Source of the DNA: Caulobacteraceae bacterium UBA6225
Lineage (GTDB): Bacteria; Pseudomonadota; Alphaproteobacteria; Caulobacterales; Caulobacteraceae
DNA: 21,240 nt
Assembly (NCBI GenBank): GCA_002441055.1
Contig: DJWR01000160.1
Location: forward strand, 9,728-30,967
Direction of reading: 5' to 3'
The position numbers were made by a program, and so were the translations under genes. This document shows positions 1 to 7,874 of the stretch, in pieces; position 1 is the stretch's first letter; each line of letters begins with the position of its first letter. The notes under the pieces were generated by a model. It was given only the letters and a program-made list of their open reading frames with translations, searched no databases and was not told where the DNA came from.

Positions 1-168
1 CAACTCAGCTATCATGACGTGCTGGCCCAGGACCTCCGGGTCATGGACGCCTCGGCCATCGCCCTGATGCGTGACAATGAGATCCCGATCGTGGTGTTTT
101 CGATCCGCGAACGGGGGAATTTCCTGAAGGTGCTGAAGGGACAGGGCGTCTTTACGACCATCGCCTGA
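1..168 (+). CDS. pyrH: UMP kinase, C-terminal end (partial)
   Basis: The reading frame is open from base 1 and ends at TGA 166-168, giving the last 55 residues; the start lies before the window. The residues MDASAIALMRDNEIPIVVF followed by a short tail ending GVFTTIA match the C-terminus of bacterial UMP kinase (amino-acid-kinase fold), which phosphorylates UMP to UDP in the cytoplasm for pyrimidine nucleotide synthesis. The next gene is frr, 41 bases on; pyrH-frr adjacency is very widely conserved in bacteria and supports the call. The UMP-binding and ATP-binding parts are outside the window, so catalytic residues cannot be checked. Co-transcription with frr is inferred from spacing. Confidence 0.9.
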   Translation, partial: QLSYHDVLAQDLRVMDASAIALMRDNEIPIVVFSIRERGNFLKVLKGQGVFTTIA

Positions 169-197
169 TCTTTCCGCCGACAACCACAAGACCGAAT

Positions 198-204
198 GGA
201 GGAG
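198..204 (+). promoter_or_regulatory. Strong Shine-Dalgarno of frr
   Basis: GGAGGAG lies five bases before the ATG at 210. It is the strongest ribosome binding site noticed in the window and fixes the frr start. Confidence 0.8.
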
Positions 205-209
205 CCCCC

Positions 210-776
210 ATGGCCGCCGCACCGAAGCCGGTTCTTTCGAGCTACAAGGATCGCATGGATAAGGCCGTTTTGGCCTTGAAGGAGGAGTTCGCCTCCCTGC
301 GCACGGGTCGCGCCTCAGCTGGTCTGCTCGATCAGGTCATGGTCGACGCCTATGGCTCAATGGTGCCCATCAGCCAGGTGGCCGCTGTCAGCGTGCCTGA
401 GCCGCGGATGCTTACTGTCAGCGTCTGGGACAAGGGCGTCGCGGTCTCTGTGGAAAAGGCCATTCGAAACAGTGGCCTGGGCCTCAATCCTGTGGTGGAT
501 GGTCAGACTCTCCGCATTCCCATTCCTCCGCTGACGGAAGAGCGTCGCAAGGATCTGGTGAAGATCGCCGGCAAATACGCCGAACAGCAGAAGGTGGCCG
601 TTCGCAACATTCGCCGGGACGCCAATGACGACCTGAAGCGGGCCGAAAAGGATGGCGTGATCAGCCAGGACGAACAGAAGCGCATGGAGGCCGAGGTGCA
701 GAAGTTCACCGACGAGGCCGTGAAGCGCGTGGACGAAGCCTTGAAAGTCAAAGAACAAGAGATCATGCAGGTTTGA
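210..776 (+). CDS. frr: Ribosome recycling factor
   Basis: The 188-residue product is close to the usual 185 of ribosome recycling factor, which with EF-G splits the post-termination ribosome. Diagnostic stretches are the N-terminal helix with LKEEFASLRTGRAS (about residues 24-37), the central beta domain (PISQVAAVSVPEPRMLTVSVWDK), and the C-terminal helices starting PPLTEERRKDLVK and including RNIRRDANDDLK. The start follows a near-perfect Shine-Dalgarno at 198-204. It sits between pyrH and uppS, a conserved order. Nothing in it is unusual. Role is from family knowledge. Confidence 0.97.
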   Translation: MAAAPKPVLSSYKDRMDKAVLALKEEFASLRTGRASAGLLDQVMVDAYGSMVPISQVAAVSVPEPRMLTVSVWDKGVAVSVEKAIRNSGLGLNPVVDGQTLRIPIPPLTEERRKDLVKIAGKYAEQQKVAVRNIRRDANDDLKRAEKDGVISQDEQKRMEAEVQKFTDEAVKRVDEALKVKEQEIMQV

Positions 777-813
777 TCGGCTAGCCTGTCGCCAAAGGAC
801 GCGCGAGGAACCC

Positions 814-1587
814 ATGGCCCGCAGCCCAGAGCCGAACCCCGCCGGACCGGCCGCCGCTAACCCGGTGGGCGAAGCCCTGCATGTGGCCCTGGTCATGGAC
901 GGCAATGGCCGCTGGGCCAAGCGCCGCAGCCTGCCACGCAGTCTTGGGCATCGGGCCGGCGTCGAGGCGCTGAAGCGCACGGTGGCCGCCGCGCCGGAGC
1001 TGAATATCCGCTATCTCACGGTCTTTGGTTTCTCGACGGAGAACTGGAGCCGTCCGGCCGCCGAGGTCGCCGAATTGATGGCCCTGCCGCGGCGCTATTT
1101 CGAGAGCGACCTTGGACGGCTGGAACGTGAAGGCGTGCGCGTGCGGGTCATTGGACGCCGGGCCGGCCTGAACCCGGATCTGATCCAGATCATCGAAGAA
1201 GCCGAGCGCCGCACGGCGGGCAATGACGCCTTCTTTCTGCAGGTCGCCTTCAACTACGGGGGCCAGGCCGACATCACTGACGCCACGCGACGTCTGGCGC
1301 AGGATATTTCCGCCGGTCTTGTTCGCCCCGAGGAGTTGGATGAGGCGCGGTTCGCCAGCTACCTGTCCACCTCGGCCACCCCGCCGCCGGACCTGATTGT
1401 TCGCCCCTCTGGCGAGCAACGTCTGTCCAACTTCCTTCTGTGGGAAGCCGCCTATTCGGAGCTCGTCTTCCAGGATGTGCTCTGGCCTGACTATGGACCA
1501 GAGCATCTGAAGGCGGCGGTGGAGGCCTTCCGCACCCGCGAGCGCCGGTATGGCGCCGTCGCTGATGACGCCCTTGCCGCCGGCTAA
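814..1587 (+). CDS. uppS: Undecaprenyl (di-trans, poly-cis) diphosphate synthase
   Basis: This 257-residue cis-prenyltransferase adds isopentenyl diphosphate units to farnesyl diphosphate to make the C55 lipid carrier for peptidoglycan and surface polysaccharides. The signature MDGNGRWAKRR is at residues 28-38, with catalytic Asp29 and the Asn31/Arg33 pocket; GHRAGVEAL follows, then FGFSTENWSRP near residue 72. The C-terminal pyrophosphate-binding motif reads RPSGEQRLSN at 197-206, where most homologues have RTSGE or RTGGE, a small substitution (Pro198). The stretch ahead of the catalytic motif (about residues 1-20, rich in Pro, Ala and Asn) is extra. An AGGA-type ribosome site precedes the ATG. 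It overlaps the next gene, cdsA, by 38 bases. Confidence 0.96.
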   Translation: MARSPEPNPAGPAAANPVGEALHVALVMDGNGRWAKRRSLPRSLGHRAGVEALKRTVAAAPELNIRYLTVFGFSTENWSRPAAEVAELMALPRRYFESDLGRLEREGVRVRVIGRRAGLNPDLIQIIEEAERRTAGNDAFFLQVAFNYGGQADITDATRRLAQDISAGLVRPEELDEARFASYLSTSATPPPDLIVRPSGEQRLSNFLLWEAAYSELVFQDVLWPDYGPEHLKAAVEAFRTRERRYGAVADDALAAG

Positions 1588-2383
1588 ACACTTCGACTGG
1601 TCCAACCTCGCCATTCGCGCGGCCTCAGCCCTGGTGCTTGTGCCCGCGGCCGTGGCCGCGGTGTGGTGGGGCGGATTGCCCTTCCTGTTGCTGGTTTCTG
1701 TCGGCGCCGCTCTCCTGTCCATTGAATGGGCGGGGATGACGGCGCCGCGGGCGCCGCTCCGGGTCCTGTCGGTCGTTCTGATCGCAGTCCTGGCGGGGGT
1801 GTTTCTGATCTACCTGCGTTATGTGCCCTTGGCGTGGGGCGCCATGGCTGCGGGGGCGGCCGCTGCGGCCCTGGTGGCCCGGCGGGTGGCTGAGCGGCCC
1901 GCCGACGCGGCGTTTGGCGTGGTCTATATCGGCATCCCCTGCCTCGCCCTGGTTTGGCTGAGGGGGACACCCTCAGGCGCGCTGTGGGTTTTGATGCTTT
2001 TCGCCGTGACCTGGGCAGCCGATATCGCCGCATTCCTGGTGGGCAGCCTGCTGAAGGGGCCAAAGCTCTGGCCGCGATTTTCGCCCAACAAGACCTGGTC
2101 GGGCTTTGCTGGTGGCCTTGCGGCCTCAACAGCGACCGGGGCCCTGTGTTCAGCCCTGTTTGGCACGACCATGGGGGTGATCACCGGTGCGGTTATCGGC
2201 TTGACCGGCGGCCTAGCCACAATGGGCGGCGACCTGTGGGAGTCGATGCTGAAGCGGCGGTTCGGCGTCAAGGATTCCGGGGACCTCATCCCCGGGCATG
2301 GCGGTCTGCTGGATCGGGTCGATGGCCTTATGTTCGCCGTCCTCGTCCTGGCTATTGCGCGACTTGCGGAGCTTTTCACATGA
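1550..2383 (+). CDS. cdsA: Phosphatidate cytidylyltransferase
   Basis: The 277-residue integral membrane enzyme condenses phosphatidic acid with CTP to CDP-diacylglycerol, the branch point of phospholipid synthesis. The family signature is complete at about residues 232-258: SMLKRRFGVKDSGDL followed by IPGHGGLLDRVD, with the Lys-Asp, His-Gly-Gly and Asp-Arg-x-Asp residues of the active site. Several hydrophobic segments precede it (for example residues 20-60, 80-115 and 140-165). The chosen ATG lies inside uppS, giving a 38-base overlap; an in-frame ATG at 1565 is an alternative and neither has a clear ribosome site. The stop TGA overlaps the dxr ATG (ATGA), suggesting coupling. Confidence 0.95.
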   Translation: MAPSLMTPLPPAKHFDWSNLAIRAASALVLVPAAVAAVWWGGLPFLLLVSVGAALLSIEWAGMTAPRAPLRVLSVVLIAVLAGVFLIYLRYVPLAWGAMAAGAAAAALVARRVAERPADAAFGVVYIGIPCLALVWLRGTPSGALWVLMLFAVTWAADIAAFLVGSLLKGPKLWPRFSPNKTWSGFAGGLAASTATGALCSALFGTTMGVITGAVIGLTGGLATMGGDLWESMLKRRFGVKDSGDLIPGHGGLLDRVDGLMFAVLVLAIARLAELFT

Positions 2384-3591
2384 ACGCCCACGCCCTTCCG
2401 CGGAAGGTCACCGTCCTTGGGGCCACAGGCTCGGTCGGCATGTCGACGCTTGATCTGTTCGACCTGGCCAAGGTCGAGGTTGAGGTGGTCGGCCTTACCG
2501 GCGGCCGAAACGTGGCGCGCCTGGCGGAGCAGGCCCTGCGCTGGCGTCCGCAAGTGGCGGTCATCGAGGATGAGGCCGGACTTCCGGAGCTGCGTGATCG
2601 CCTCAAGGGCTCCGGCGTTCAGGCGGCGGCCGGGGCCAACGCCATCGCCGAGGTCGCCGCTGGTGACGCCCAGTGGGTCATGTCGGCCATTGTCGGCTTT
2701 GCAGGCCTGGCGCCCACCCTGGCTGCGGCGCGGGCAGGGGCGGTTGTCGCCCTGGCGAACAAGGAAAGCCTGGTCTGTGGCGGCCCTGGCCTCCTGCGCA
2801 CCGCGAAGCTAGCCGGGGGCGCTGTGATCCCGGTGGATTCCGAACATTCCGCCATATTTCAGGTTTTCGACTCCCGGGCCAACGCCCAGGTCTCGCGGGT
2901 CATTCTCACCTCGTCTGGTGGGCCGTTTCGGACCTGGACCCAGGCTCAGATGGCCCACGCCACGCCGGAGCAGGCTGTCGCTCATCCGAACTTCAGCATG
3001 GGGGCCAAGATTTCGGTCGATTCCGCCTCCATGATGAACAAGGGCCTGGAGATCATTGAGGCCGCCTATCTGTTCGCCATGCCGCCGGAGCGCCTTGAAG
3101 TCTTGATCCACCACCAACAGATCATCCACTCCATGGTGGAATATGCTGATGGCTCGACCCTGGCGCAGCTGGGGCCGCCGGATATGCGCGCGCCGATCGC
3201 CTGCGCCTATGCCTGGCCCGACCGGCTGCCCTGGCCGGCGCCCAAGCTTGACCTGGTCAAGTCTGGCCCCCTGACCTTCGAGGAGCCTGACCTCGCCAAG
3301 TTTCCCGCCCTGGGCCTGGCCAAGGCCGCCCTGGCGACGGGGGGGGCGGCGCCTGGCGCCCTCAACGCGGCCAATGAGGTGGCAGTCGCCGCCTTCCTTG
3401 ACCGCAAGATCGGCTTTCTGGATATTGCCGCGACTGTGGCCGAGACCCTGGAGCGGTTGGATCGCACGGGGGATCTCGCTGGGGGGGCGAGCGGAGACGC
3501 TTTGGAATCAGCCCGGGAAACCGATGCCGCGGCCCGGCGCGTCGCCTCGGCCGTCACGGCCGGGCTTTCTGGCTCGCGCCAGGCCCCATAG
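2380..3591 (+). CDS. dxr: 1-deoxy-D-xylulose 5-phosphate reductoisomerase
   Basis: This 403-residue enzyme performs the committed step of the MEP isoprenoid pathway (DXP to MEP, NADPH dependent, divalent metal). The ATG at 2380 overlaps the cdsA stop; an open frame extends upstream into cdsA but has no family homology there. NADPH-binding GATGSVG is at residues 14-20. The metal and substrate site is seen as VDSEHSAIFQ (Asp153, Glu155, His156), SSGGPFR (178-184), HPNFSMGAKISVDS (about 202-215) and MMNKGLE (Glu224). Unusually, the normally conserved IHPQS-x-IHS segment reads IHHQQIIHS at 243-251. Two G homopolymers (8 and 7 bases) lie in the C-terminal third, with the frame intact. It supplies isoprenoids used by the neighbouring uppS. 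Confidence 0.96.
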   Translation: MNAHALPRKVTVLGATGSVGMSTLDLFDLAKVEVEVVGLTGGRNVARLAEQALRWRPQVAVIEDEAGLPELRDRLKGSGVQAAAGANAIAEVAAGDAQWVMSAIVGFAGLAPTLAAARAGAVVALANKESLVCGGPGLLRTAKLAGGAVIPVDSEHSAIFQVFDSRANAQVSRVILTSSGGPFRTWTQAQMAHATPEQAVAHPNFSMGAKISVDSASMMNKGLEIIEAAYLFAMPPERLEVLIHHQQIIHSMVEYADGSTLAQLGPPDMRAPIACAYAWPDRLPWPAPKLDLVKSGPLTFEEPDLAKFPALGLAKAALATGGAAPGALNAANEVAVAAFLDRKIGFLDIAATVAETLERLDRTGDLAGGASGDALESARETDAAARRVASAVTAGLSGSRQAP

Positions 3592-3605
3592 GAGCAGCCC
3601 ACCTG

Positions 3606-4823
3606 ATGATCGACTTCCTGCAGACGGCCCTGGGCTACATCATCCCGTTCCTGCTGGTCCTCACCGTTGTGGTGACCATTCATGAACTGGGACACTATTG
3701 GGCGGCTCGCGCCTGCGGCGTGGCCATCGATCAGTTTTCGATCGGCTTTGGCCGCCGGATCTTCGGCTGGCGCGACCGCCAGGGCGTCGAGTGGCGGGTG
3801 GGCTGGATCCCGCTTGGGGGCTATGTGAAGTTCTCCGGCGATGAGAACGCCGCCAGCGTTCCCGATCACGATAACCTTGAGGCGATGCGCCAGCGCCTCG
3901 AGGCTGAGCAGGGCCCCGGGGCCGCTAACCGGTACTTCCACTTCAAGCCGGTCTGGCAAAGGGCGTTCGTCACGGCGGCGGGCCCGCTGGCCAATTTTGT
4001 CCTCGCCATTGTGCTGTTCGCCGTGCTGCTGATGAGCATTGGTGAGACCGTGATCCCGGCCAGGGTTGCCGCGGTGCAGCCCGACAGCCCGGCGGCTCGG
4101 GCGGGCTTCGCCGTGGATGACATCGTGGTCCTGGCCAACGGCCAGGACATCGACAACTTCTTTGATCTCCAGCAGATCATCGCTGTGCGCTCCAACGCGC
4201 CCACCAGCTTTGTGGTCGACCGGGGCGGTCAGCTCGTATCACTGACGGCGACCCCGGAGCGGCGGCTGGTCTCAGACCGGATGGGTGGGGAGCAAAAGAT
4301 CGGCGTCCTGGGTATCGCCAGTCCGGCCCAGCTTGGGGAGCGCACCGTGCGCCGCTACGGCCCGATTGAAGCTGTGGCCGGTGGCGTGGAGCGGACCTGG
4401 CGGGTCTTGAGCACCACGGTCTACTACCTTGGACGGGTGGTGACAGGACGCGAGAGCGCCGATCAGCTCGGCGGTCCCTTGCGGATCGCTCAGGCCTCCG
4501 GTCAGGTGGCGCAGTCTGGAGCCCAGGGGGCGCCGGACGCTGGTTCCATGCTGCTGGGCAGCGCCGTCGCCCTGTTGGGCCTGACGGCGGTGTTGTCGGT
4601 GGGAATTGGCTTCATGAACCTGTTGCCCGTTCCGATCCTGGATGGCGGCCACCTGGTCTTTTACGCCTATGAAGCGGTGGCTCGTCGCCCTCTTGCGGCC
4701 AAGGTTCAGGCGGCAGGATATCGTGTGGGCCTTGCGCTGCTGCTCGGATTGATGTTGTTCGCCACCTGGAACGATCTGCAGCAACTGCGCGTGTTCAAAT
4801 TTCTCGGCGGTCTGATTTCCTAG
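3606..4823 (+). CDS. rseP: Site-2 zinc metalloprotease, RseP/MmpA type
   Basis: The 405-residue inner-membrane intramembrane protease carries the zinc motif HELGH (His26, Glu27, His30) inside the first membrane segment, and the second active-site motif NLLPVPILDGGH at 338-349, with Asp346 as the third metal ligand. Membrane segments are seen at about 8-32, 118-142, 318-345 and 370-392. A single PDZ domain (about 148-215, starting VAAVQPDSPAARAGF) is present, whereas E. coli RseP has two, which agrees with the shorter length. Family members cut anti-sigma factors or other single-pass membrane proteins; in Caulobacter crescentus the homologue MmpA cleaves the polarity factor PodJ (recalled knowledge). 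It starts 14 bases after dxr and precedes bamA, a conserved arrangement. Confidence 0.95.
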   Translation: MIDFLQTALGYIIPFLLVLTVVVTIHELGHYWAARACGVAIDQFSIGFGRRIFGWRDRQGVEWRVGWIPLGGYVKFSGDENAASVPDHDNLEAMRQRLEAEQGPGAANRYFHFKPVWQRAFVTAAGPLANFVLAIVLFAVLLMSIGETVIPARVAAVQPDSPAARAGFAVDDIVVLANGQDIDNFFDLQQIIAVRSNAPTSFVVDRGGQLVSLTATPERRLVSDRMGGEQKIGVLGIASPAQLGERTVRRYGPIEAVAGGVERTWRVLSTTVYYLGRVVTGRESADQLGGPLRIAQASGQVAQSGAQGAPDAGSMLLGSAVALLGLTAVLSVGIGFMNLLPVPILDGGHLVFYAYEAVARRPLAAKVQAAGYRVGLALLLGLMLFATWNDLQQLRVFKFLGGLIS

Positions 4824-4853
4824 GCTCGCCTTCCTCCCTTTACGGCTGATCAG

Positions 4854-7208
4854 ATGCAAAGATCTCGCGCTCGTAGCGCTGCGCTCGCTTCCGGCTTCGC
4901 CCTGCTGCTTTCCTCGACGGCCCTCACGGCGCCGACGGTGGCTATCGCCCAGGCCCAGGCTGAGGTGGTGCAGCGCATCGCTGTCCGCGGCAACGAACGG
5001 ATCGAACAGGCCACAGTCCTGTCCTATCTGCCGATCCAGCCCGGCGACCGGGTGGATGCTGCGCAGCTCGATCTGGCCCTGAAGGCGCTCTACCGCACCG
5101 ATCTGTTCGCAGATGTCCGCATCAGCGCTGTGAACGGGGAAGTGGTGGTCGAGGTGGTGGAAAACCCCATCATCAACCGCGTTATCTTCGAGGGAAACCG
5201 TGGCCTGAAGGAAGATAAGCTCCGGGACGAAGTCACCCTTCGCCCGCGCGGCATCTTCACCCGGGCCCGGATCCAGCAGGATGTGCAGCGGATTGTGGAG
5301 CTGTACCGCCGCTCCGGACGGATTTCGGCCAATGTGACCCCGAAGATCGTTGAGCTGCCGCAGAAGCGGGTCGATGTGATCTTCGAGATCGATGAGGGCG
5401 CCAAGAGCGGCGTCCTGCGCACCAACTTCATCGGAAATGTCGAGTTCTCGGACAACGACCTGCGCGACGTGGTCGTGACCGAGCAGAGCGCCTGGTACAA
5501 GCTGTTCAGCAGCAATGCGAACTATGATCCAGATCGCCTTGAGTACGACAAGGAGCAGCTGCGCGAGCACTATCGGAACCGAGGCTTCTACGACTTCCGT
5601 GTCGTCTCGGCCATTGCAGAGCTGTCGCCTGACAAGAACGGCTTCGTCGTCACCTACACGGTGGAGGAGGGGCCAGAGTACAAGTTCGGCAAGGTCGAGG
5701 TGGCCACTGAGCTTGAGAAGCTTGACCAGGAGACCCTGGCTCAGATCCTGCCGATCCGCGAGGGCCAAGTCTATCAGGACGAGCGGATTGAACAGGCCAC
5801 CGACACCCTGACCTTCGCCGCCGGCGCGGCGGGCTTCGCCTTTGTGGATGTGCGGCCCCGCTACACGCCAAATCGTGAGACCCGCACGGTTGATGTGACC
5901 TTCCAAGTTAATGAAGGGCCTCGAGTCTATGTCGAGCGCATCGACATTATCGGCAACACCCGCACCCTGGACTATGTGGTGCGTCGGGAAATGAACCTAG
6001 CCGAGGGCGACGCTTACAACCGGGTCCTGGTGGACCGGTCACGAAACCGCGTGCGCGCCCTGGGCTTCTTCAAGGATGTGAACATCGAGGAGGTGCCGGG
6101 TTCGGCGCCAGATCGCACCGGCCTGCAGGTCCAGGTCGAAGAGCAGCCCACTGGGGAACTGTCCTTCAGCGCCGGCTATAGCTCGGTCGATCAGCTGATC
6201 CTCGATCTGGGCGTCACTGAGCGGAACTTCCGCGGCCGGGGGCAGAACGTCCGGGCGCGGGTCTCGGTCGGTTCTCTGCGTCAGCAGATCGACTTCTCCT
6301 TCACCGAACCGCGGTTCATGGGCCGTGACCTGGGCGCCGGAGTGGATCTCTACTCCTACCGCTATGACTTGACGGACTTCTCGGCCTATCGGACCAACAC
6401 CATTGGCGGCGGGGTCCGGCTGGGCTTCCCGCTGACTCTCAACGCCCGGGCTTCGGCCCGTTACACCCTACGTCGCGATGAGGTGGAGATTCCGGACTCC
6501 TTCTGCGATCCGGGGGCGGCGGTCGTGTCCATCTCGCTCTGCCAGCAGCGTGGGTCTTACACCACCTCGCTGGTGGGCTATGGCGTGCGCCTGGACCGCA
6601 GGAATGACCCGATCAATCCGACCCGGGGCTTCTACACCGCGCTGAACCAGGATCTGGCCGGCCTCGGCGGTGATGTGAACTATTTGAAGACTGAGATTGA
6701 AGGCGGGATCTATTACGGCTTCTCGCCGAGTTTCATCCTCAGCGGCACTGGCTCGGCCGGCTATGTGGACGGCTGGAACGGCGACACCGTCCGGATCAAT
6801 GAGCGTTTCTACAAGGGCGGCAACAGCTTCCGGGGCTTCGAGACTGCCGGCATTGGCGCGCGTGACATCAACTCCGCCCGCGGGGACGCGCTGGGCGGCA
6901 AGGCCTACGCCATCGGATCGGTCGAGCTCACCGTACCCACCTTCTTGCCTGAGCAGTATGGGGTGAAGGCGGCCATCTTCTCTGACTTTGGCACCTTGGG
7001 TCTGTTGGACGATGAGGATAAACTCACGGTCGCCGGGGCGGTCGATCCCAACATCGTCGACGACCTGTCACTTCGAGCATCTGCGGGGGTCAGCATCTTC
7101 TGGCGCTCACCCATGGGTCCTATCCGTTTCGACTTCAGCCAAGTTTTGGCCAAAGAGGATTACGATAAGACCGAAACCTTCCGGTTCTCCACCTCAACTA
7201 GGTTCTGA
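4854..7208 (+). CDS. bamA: Outer membrane protein assembly factor BamA
   Basis: The 784-residue Omp85 protein inserts beta-barrel proteins into the outer membrane. A signal peptide covers about residues 1-36 (hydrophobic core LASGFALLLSSTALT, end AIAQAQA). Five POTRA domains follow, the first beginning VVQRIAVRGNERIEQATV. A 16-strand barrel runs from about residue 431 to the C-terminal Phe784, the expected outer-membrane targeting residue. The loop-6 motif is FRGF (Arg660 equivalent to the conserved VRGF arginine). Two cysteines, 551 and 563, sit in a predicted barrel loop. The start lacks a good ribosome site, but the signal peptide begins directly after this ATG. Neighbours rseP and skp support the call. 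Confidence 0.97.
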   Translation: MQRSRARSAALASGFALLLSSTALTAPTVAIAQAQAEVVQRIAVRGNERIEQATVLSYLPIQPGDRVDAAQLDLALKALYRTDLFADVRISAVNGEVVVEVVENPIINRVIFEGNRGLKEDKLRDEVTLRPRGIFTRARIQQDVQRIVELYRRSGRISANVTPKIVELPQKRVDVIFEIDEGAKSGVLRTNFIGNVEFSDNDLRDVVVTEQSAWYKLFSSNANYDPDRLEYDKEQLREHYRNRGFYDFRVVSAIAELSPDKNGFVVTYTVEEGPEYKFGKVEVATELEKLDQETLAQILPIREGQVYQDERIEQATDTLTFAAGAAGFAFVDVRPRYTPNRETRTVDVTFQVNEGPRVYVERIDIIGNTRTLDYVVRREMNLAEGDAYNRVLVDRSRNRVRALGFFKDVNIEEVPGSAPDRTGLQVQVEEQPTGELSFSAGYSSVDQLILDLGVTERNFRGRGQNVRARVSVGSLRQQIDFSFTEPRFMGRDLGAGVDLYSYRYDLTDFSAYRTNTIGGGVRLGFPLTLNARASARYTLRRDEVEIPDSFCDPGAAVVSISLCQQRGSYTTSLVGYGVRLDRRNDPINPTRGFYTALNQDLAGLGGDVNYLKTEIEGGIYYGFSPSFILSGTGSAGYVDGWNGDTVRINERFYKGGNSFRGFETAGIGARDINSARGDALGGKAYAIGSVELTVPTFLPEQYGVKAAIFSDFGTLGLLDDEDKLTVAGAVDPNIVDDLSLRASAGVSIFWRSPMGPIRFDFSQVLAKEDYDKTETFRFSTSTRF

Positions 7209-7212
7209 TTTC

Positions 7213-7830
7213 ATGACCACGAAAACCCTTGCCGCCGGCCTCACCGCCGCGGCGCTCGCGCTCGCGCTCGCTCCGACCGCGCTGGCTCAGCAAGCGCCCG
7301 CCGCGCCTCAGGTCACTCACGGCGCCGCCATCGCGGGGGTGTGCGTGATGTCCTTGGACGGCGCGATCGGCGGCTCCACCGTCGGCCAATACGTCCAGAC
7401 CCGCCTGCAGCAGATCGCAACCCAGGTGGAAGCTGAACTCAAGGCCGAGGAGACCGCCATCACCAACGAGGCCCAGGCGATCGAGACCGGCCGGGCCAGC
7501 CTCACCCAGGATGCGTTCGACAAGCGCCGCGCCGACCTCCAGGTTCGGGTTAACGCCTTTCAGCGCAAGGCCGCCCTGCGTGAACGCGAAGTTGCTGTGA
7601 CCCAGCAGAAAGCCATCGCCCGCGTCGGCCAGGAAATGGAGCCGCTGATCCGCCAGGTCTATCAGCAGCGCCAGTGCGCCATGCTGCTGAACCGGGACGC
7701 CCTGCTGCTCTCCAACCCGCAGATGGATGTGACGAGCGCGGTCGTCACCGCCCTCAACGGCAAGATCACGCAGTTTGCATTCGACCGTGAACGGCTGGAC
7801 CAGCAGGCCGCCGGCGCCCAGACTAGGTAA
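7213..7830 (+). CDS. OmpH/Skp-family periplasmic chaperone
   Basis: The 205-residue product begins four bases after the bamA stop, at ATG 7213. It has a clear signal peptide (residues 1-25, Ala/Leu-rich, ending PTALA before Gln-Gln). The mature part is a long, charged, helical region (about 58-150, rich in Glu, Lys, Arg, Gln and Ala) typical of the coiled-coil tentacles of Skp/OmpH, a trimeric chaperone that escorts unfolded outer membrane proteins to BamA. It is longer than E. coli Skp (about 160 residues), with Pro/Ala-rich and Gln-rich ends. A single Cys pair (44 and 170) is present in the mature protein. Assignment rests on composition, architecture and the conserved place between bamA and lpxD; sequence identity in this family is low. 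Confidence 0.85.
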   Translation: MTTKTLAAGLTAAALALALAPTALAQQAPAAPQVTHGAAIAGVCVMSLDGAIGGSTVGQYVQTRLQQIATQVEAELKAEETAITNEAQAIETGRASLTQDAFDKRRADLQVRVNAFQRKAALREREVAVTQQKAIARVGQEMEPLIRQVYQQRQCAMLLNRDALLLSNPQMDVTSAVVTALNGKITQFAFDRERLDQQAAGAQTR

Positions 7831-7874
7831 GCCAGCGACTCGCCCAAGGGGCGCGGGTTGCGCTTGGAATCCAT

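Noticed and set aside
1954..2379. In-frame upstream extension of dxr
   Set aside because: It lies wholly inside cdsA and has no Dxr homology; the ATG at 2380 gives the family N-terminus.
4272..5906. Long open frame (544 codons) on the minus strand opposite rseP and bamA
   Set aside because: It is antisense to two clearly conserved genes, and its composition reflects high-GC third-position bias; no recognisable domain.
7841..7853. Perfect short hairpin CGCCC-AAG-GGGCG between skp and lpxD
   Set aside because: The stem is only five pairs and no T-run follows, so it is not a convincing terminator; chance is likely in GC-rich DNA.
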